Of a DNA stretch of 49,800 bases, positions 45,731-49,800 are shown piece by piece; the first letter of the stretch is position 1; the number at the start of each line of letters is the position of its first letter. Made by a program: the position numbers and the translations under genes. The stretch is from NCBI GenBank assembly GCA_027604005.1, contig JADGJT010000156.1:1-49800 (forward strand). Direction: 5' to 3'. The stretch is from Dinochytrium kinnereticum (Eukaryota; Chytridiomycota; Chytridiomycetes; Chytridiales; Chytridiaceae). Below the pieces are notes generated by a model. That model saw only the letters and a program-made list of their open reading frames with translations, had not been told where the DNA came from and did not search any database.

Positions 45731-47894
45731 ATGAATAATAAAGCGAGCGATTATTTGGCAGAAAATCGATGCGTCCAAAGACTTGCGCATGCAAAATCAC
45801 CAGAAGTCAACAAAACAAATTGTTGTGTGACAACTGACAATTCATCCAACACAACTTTGACCATGTCAAGCGACTGTGCTGCTGCCGCTGCTGCCTTCCC
45901 AACGTTGGATATTGCCGTCGAGGGCTGCTGCAATTCTTCGGGAATATCTTGCTCTCCGTTTGGGGATATAACTGAAATGTCTGGTGCTGGGCCCTTTCAT
46001 CCATCGCATGCAATTTTCACTGATTCTCTGTCTTTCATGGCACCATTGCAGGGTCTTTATACGAAGAAATGTTACCGGATCATTTCCCGATTTGACGAAA
46101 CTGAAAAGTCTGGAGCAGTTGAATTTGGCCGCAAATCGAATCACCGGCGGTCTCCCAGATTTTCTTTCAGAAATGAAGAGTCTGAAGCAACTGTGAGTGG
46201 GTGATATGTTCTTCCTGTTGCGACGATAGTAATCAAAAATGTTTAATCTTTTTATGATAGTATTTTAGATGATAACCAGTTGGATGGCTCTATCCCTTCG
46301 ATAATTTTTAGCGGGATGAAGAACTTGACTAGCTTGGTAATGTGTTAAATTATTGTATTGGGAGCTTTCTGAACAGGGATAACTGGGATAGTTCATTAAC
46401 CCTGCGATTTTATCTCACTAAGTCTCTGGACTTGAACAATTTCTCTGGAGATATTCCTGTTACCCTCTTAAACACGACCCTTGAAAATCTGTAAGAGCTA
46501 TTGGTTGTACTGTAATCTAATTACTACAGCTCGCTGTTTAACAACTCTTTCACCGGCGACATCCCACAATTTCTCGGCCAAATCAAGACGCTTAAAACAA
46601 TCAACCTGGGATCCAATAACTTCACAGGCGAAATCCCGTCTGATTTCGGAAATTTGAACCTTACCAGCCTTGATGTGGGTGGAAATCAGCTGGACTCAAA
46701 GAGCTTTCCTGAGTTTATCTACAGCCTCACTAATCTTGAATTGCTGTGAGTTAAGCCATTAAACCCTTTTCATACTGACGCTTTTAACTAGAATACTTTC
46801 GAATAATCAACTAAGGGGGGAAATTAAAGACAGCATAGGAGGGCTGACGCGTCTTAACTCTTTGTGAGTTCAAATCTTAACTAATTTGAAATTATTTTCT
46901 CCAAGAGTGTTTCCACCTTTTCCCATTTTTTTCTCATTCTTGGTATTCTTGCTTGATTTCGTTGAATAGTTTTGTGTGTTAACTTCCTATCCCAGGCACT
47001 TGGATTCAAACCGATTTGCTGGGGAAATTCCGCAGTCCCTTCAGAATCTAAGCAGACTTGGTGTTTTGTAAGTGATTACGTATATTTTCGCATACTCTCT
47101 CATCGCATGTTTCGTAATTGACACATGCTCGCTGTAGAAACTTTGCGAACAACGAGTTCCGCGGGGAAATCCCTGAGTCGTTATCAAACATCACAGGCCT
47201 GGCTAATTTGTGGGTTTTCCCCCGTTGCTTGGTTTACTGCAAAGTATCTCATATTTCTTCAGAGACTTGCATAACAACTTTCTCCGTGGACCGATTCCAT
47301 CATTTGTTTACACGATACCGTTCAATATGTTGGTTCCTTTTACAAAAGTTTCGTACTAACATCTTGCTTTAGCCGTATAGACGGAAACTGCTTTTCGAGA
47401 TCCGATATTGACTACCAAAAGGCAAGGCTTCGTGGTCGGCCCATAAAGTAAGCAACTACAAAAAAACCGGTTAACTTTGCTAAACGATACTTCCTAAATT
47501 AAACGCAAAACATAGCGTTACCCAAAAAGTATCGTCACTTTGTTTCCCAACCACAACAACTACAGTACTCTACTCTACATCATTATCAACCTCTACGGAA
47601 TCCTGGACAACCACCGTGGAGGCCAACGGAGGGTTTGTAATGATTCCAAACGTGCCTGTACCTCTCCCGCCTGCCACTCTGGCGGCTTTGGATGTTGGTG
47701 AACAGCCTCCTCGCGGGTTGAACCAGCCATCAGTGAATTCTGCAGTTTCCATTCCGACGGGGATAATGGTTCTGGGGTTGGCTATGGGAATTTTGGTTTA
47801 TAAACGGCGGAAGATGCCAAGAGAAAGAAAACGAAGGGATGATAGTGGGGGCCTGGCGCTTATTGGTGCGGAGCGGAGCGGCTCTAGCGTCTAA
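45731..47894 (+). CDS. Leucine-rich repeat transmembrane protein
   Basis: Eleven exons: 45731-45957, 46052-46192, 46261-46336, 46423-46490, 46530-46745, 46792-46863, 46996-47067, 47138-47209, 47263-47328, 47373-47447 and 47516-47894, giving 487 residues. About ten plant-type LRRs follow the pattern LxxLxLxxNxFxGxIP (NNSFTGDIPQFL, NNFTGEIPSDFG, NRFAGEIPQSL, NEFRGEIPESL), preceded by a Cys-pair cap (VEGCCNSSGISC) and closed by IDGNCF. A Ser/Thr-rich stalk, a membrane span near 437-457 (SIPTGIMVLGLAMGILVY) and a short basic tail KRRKMPRERKRR follow; no kinase domain. This suggests a surface recognition or adhesion protein. The start is uncertain: no signal peptide is encoded from 45731, and only 82 bp separate it from the cyclase stop, so an upstream exon may be missing. 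The donor at 45958 was chosen because it keeps frame. Confidence 0.78.
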
Positions 47895-48074
47895 ATTAGC
47901 TTCACCAATTTCCCCCATGATTCGTTGGGGTCTATCAGCTTATGATTATTCTTGTCGTTTTTGTTTTTGTTTTTTGACAGATTCCTTTCTTTGATTACAG
48001 TATTCACAGCACGCATTCACCTCTCTTCGCGTCATGGCAATAAAATGACAAATAAAAAAAAACTCGTTGTCAAA
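47895..48074. other. Short intergenic region
   Basis: A spacer of 180 bp, T-rich at its start, with no gene. Confidence 0.5.
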
Positions 48075-49536
48075 ATGGACCTCCCCCCTACCCCCATCAA
48101 CACATCTCCAGCTGTTCAATCCGTCGAATGCGCATGCCCCCAACAATATCCACCTCCGACCCCCGAGCACATGCGCCAACTCAGGTTCATCATTCGCGGC
48201 ATTCTTGATGTCCTTGCAGCTAAGCCTGGACGTTGCTCACCTCCAAAATACTCTGGATGCAGTGACGAATCAAACAGTTGATCCATCTGAACCTACAGGT
48301 CAGCAGCTTCAAATTACTGTGGAGGGTATTCTAGAGGTCATGGCGTTGCATGGAATGCATGTGGAGCACCTGAGAGCTAGCTTTAGTGAGGGGCTGGGCG
48401 GCGACGGTGGCAGAAAGCGAAAGTCCTGTGGTGCTGATGGTGAATTCAGAGGAGATGGATTTCCCCACAAGAGGCCTTTTGATGATGAACATGCGGGCTT
48501 TGTGAGTGATATTTTCAGTACGGACTGTGGTGAGGGTGAACCTTTTTTGGCAAGTCTGGGCAAAGTGGAGACCGAGGAGAGAGAAACAGACAATGAACAT
48601 GGCCTTTTTTCAAACTTTCTTGAGGGTTTACTTGGATTGGAACCAAATCCAAGTGACTACCACGAGCCTGTACAAGGCATAGCACTAAATCAGGTAAAAC
48701 CGCAGGAGGCAACCGCCAGACTTCCCTCTGAAGATAGCGAGCTGGATGTACCTTATTCAGTCAAACTTCCGGTTGGCTTGGACTCTGGCCTGGAGGATGG
48801 GGAGATTCGGTTGGTGCCGGTTTCTGTGGACGCCTACGTCAATCCTGTACTTGAAATCCAAAATGATTTGTTGGATGTGGATGTGAGTAATGGGAACGAT
48901 ACTGGCGAAAAGATTGAATTGGAGGAGGGTGAGATTACAACTGGGAAGTGTGAGTCCTCCGGGGTTTCTTCAGTGGGGTCTGCCGGGAGTTTACATGCTA
49001 GAAAAAGATTTCCGCGGTTTTCTCTTGTGGGCTGTGAAGTCTATTCTGAGTGAGTATGAGGGATTGCTCATAATTAAAAAAAAATCCAACACTTGCTTTG
49101 TTTACCTTTTTTCTTCTCTTCTCTTTCTTTCTTTCTTTCTTTTTTTTTTCTTTCTTTTCTTTTTTTTCTCTGGTCGGTTCCATACCTTCTATTTGGTAGT
49201 TCTTCAACAAATACACGCCGACTAAAAATCATCATTGACAGACTAATACGCCGGGTCCTCCCCAACTACGGCGATCTCTCCCATGACGCTAGAACAAAAA
49301 TGAAGATGGGAGTAAAAGCCTGGATGTATAAGCGCATGGGCAAGAAGAATGTCGGTCGATTTTACTTGACACATACGGAATGGAAGGAGAACTGCCGAGT
49401 TGCTCATTCTTCGACAGGAATTGGATTGGAGACAAATGATTTTGACGGAGGTGATGGTCACAGGAGACGGTATGTTCCGGAGGAACTAGTGGACGAGTTT
49501 TGTGAGTTTGTGAATAAGGACTTGTTGTTTCGATGA
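48075..49536 (+). CDS. Acidic hypothetical protein, N-terminus unresolved
   Basis: The main exon is open from before 48208 to 49049 and joins at gtgagt to 49200-49536 in phase 2. The region is acidic and polar, with DGEIRLVPVSVDAYV and EEGEITTGK motifs, then a basic C-terminal domain (RRLKIIIDRLIRRVLPNYG, then VKAWMYKRMGKK). No family is recognised; the C-terminal part looks like a small helical domain, perhaps nucleic-acid binding. The start is unclear. An ATG at 48075 opens a frame with MDLPPTPINTSPAVQ that ends at 48281 in a different phase, and an ATG at 48208 opens the main frame. A short intron or a frameshift must link them if 48075 is right. Confidence 0.55.
49104..49192. repeat. Pyrimidine (cttt)n intron tract
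   Basis: A ct- and cttt-rich microsatellite fills most of the intron between the two exons of the last gene, directly before the acceptor ggtag. It acts at least as the polypyrimidine tract. Confidence 0.8.
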
Positions 49537-49800
49537 TGATTTTTGGGGTTTGGGTTGGTTTGTTACCACCTCTTTTTTCATGTGTTTATATGAGTTTGGA
49601 CATTTTGTACATTTGATCATTCTTCTTGATGCTTTAGCCCCAATAGCCTTTTGCTTTCCTGCCCTTCCCGTGGTATCTTCCGCAAATCTTGTTATTATAG
49701 CATGTGATGGTTTGCGTTGCATAACTTTATACCCTATTCCTTTGGAATTCTGTTTTTTTTTTTTTTTTTTTTTGGGGGGGGGGGTGGGGGGGGGGGGTTT
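49537..49800. other. 3' flank ending in poly-T and poly-G
   Basis: After the last stop there is about 210 bp without a gene, then 21 T (49753-49773) followed by G runs of 11 and 12 broken by one T (49774-49797). This is not a telomere-type repeat. It may be a true homopolymer or an assembly edge artefact. Confidence 0.6.

Noticed and set aside
33325..47894. Cyclases and LRR gene as one fused CYR1-like gene
   Set aside because: Each has its own stop codon and complete domain set, and the cyclase domains are of the ADCY10 type rather than CYR1 type.
49753..49800. Telomere
   Set aside because: Homopolymeric T and G runs are not a TTAGGG-like repeat.

Overview
The window looks like nuclear DNA of a zoosporic (chytrid-like) fungus. 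Nearly every gene is cut by short GT-AG introns of roughly 50-220 bp, often T- or C-rich. The gene content is fungal: a chitin synthase-like GT2 enzyme, three M36 fungalysin-type metallopeptidases and an F-box/LRR protein. Two full-length ADCY10-type (soluble) adenylyl cyclases point to an early-diverging flagellated lineage, because Dikarya are known for the unrelated CYR1-type cyclase. No tRNA, rRNA, transposon or CRISPR array was recognised. All gene models below were joined by hand from reading frames and splice signals; the multi-exon totals divide by three.

Layout. 0.5-8.5 kb (+): chitin synthase-like gene (7 exons), then a protein with two TIR-like domains (6 exons). 8.5-10 kb: a low-complexity convergent spacer. 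10.0-11.7 kb (-): a Pro/Ser-rich hypothetical protein and a small secreted protein with a clear TATA box. 12.9-15.2 kb (+): a proline-rich coiled-coil protein interrupted by an N gap. 16.0-18.8 kb (-): a degenerate M36 peptidase with an in-frame stop. 19.5-23.0 kb (+): a small hypothetical gene and an F-box/LRR gene. 23.4-24.2 kb (-): a secreted precursor with tandem cationic amphipathic repeats and an acidic tail. 25.2-32.1 kb (-): two intact M36 peptidases. 33.3-45.6 kb (+): two tandem soluble-adenylyl-cyclase paralogs of about 1.59k and 1.54k residues. 45.7-47.9 kb (+): a membrane LRR protein whose repeats are encoded by 72-nt exons. 48.1-49.5 kb (+): an acidic hypothetical protein.

How the parts relate (inference). 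The 11-32 kb stretch is enriched in secreted products: three M36 proteases, one small Cys-containing protein and one repeat-peptide precursor. Four of these have a TATA box 95-160 bp before the start codon, which suggests strong regulated expression for extracellular feeding or interaction. The 33-48 kb stretch is a signalling block in which duplicated cAMP (or cGMP) synthases sit 82 bp upstream of an LRR transmembrane protein. The most unusual items are the tandem-TIR protein, the cationic repeat precursor, the cyclase duplication with visible intron turnover (including a 7-nt micro-exon), and the M36 gene with a single nonsense codon inside otherwise conserved sequence.
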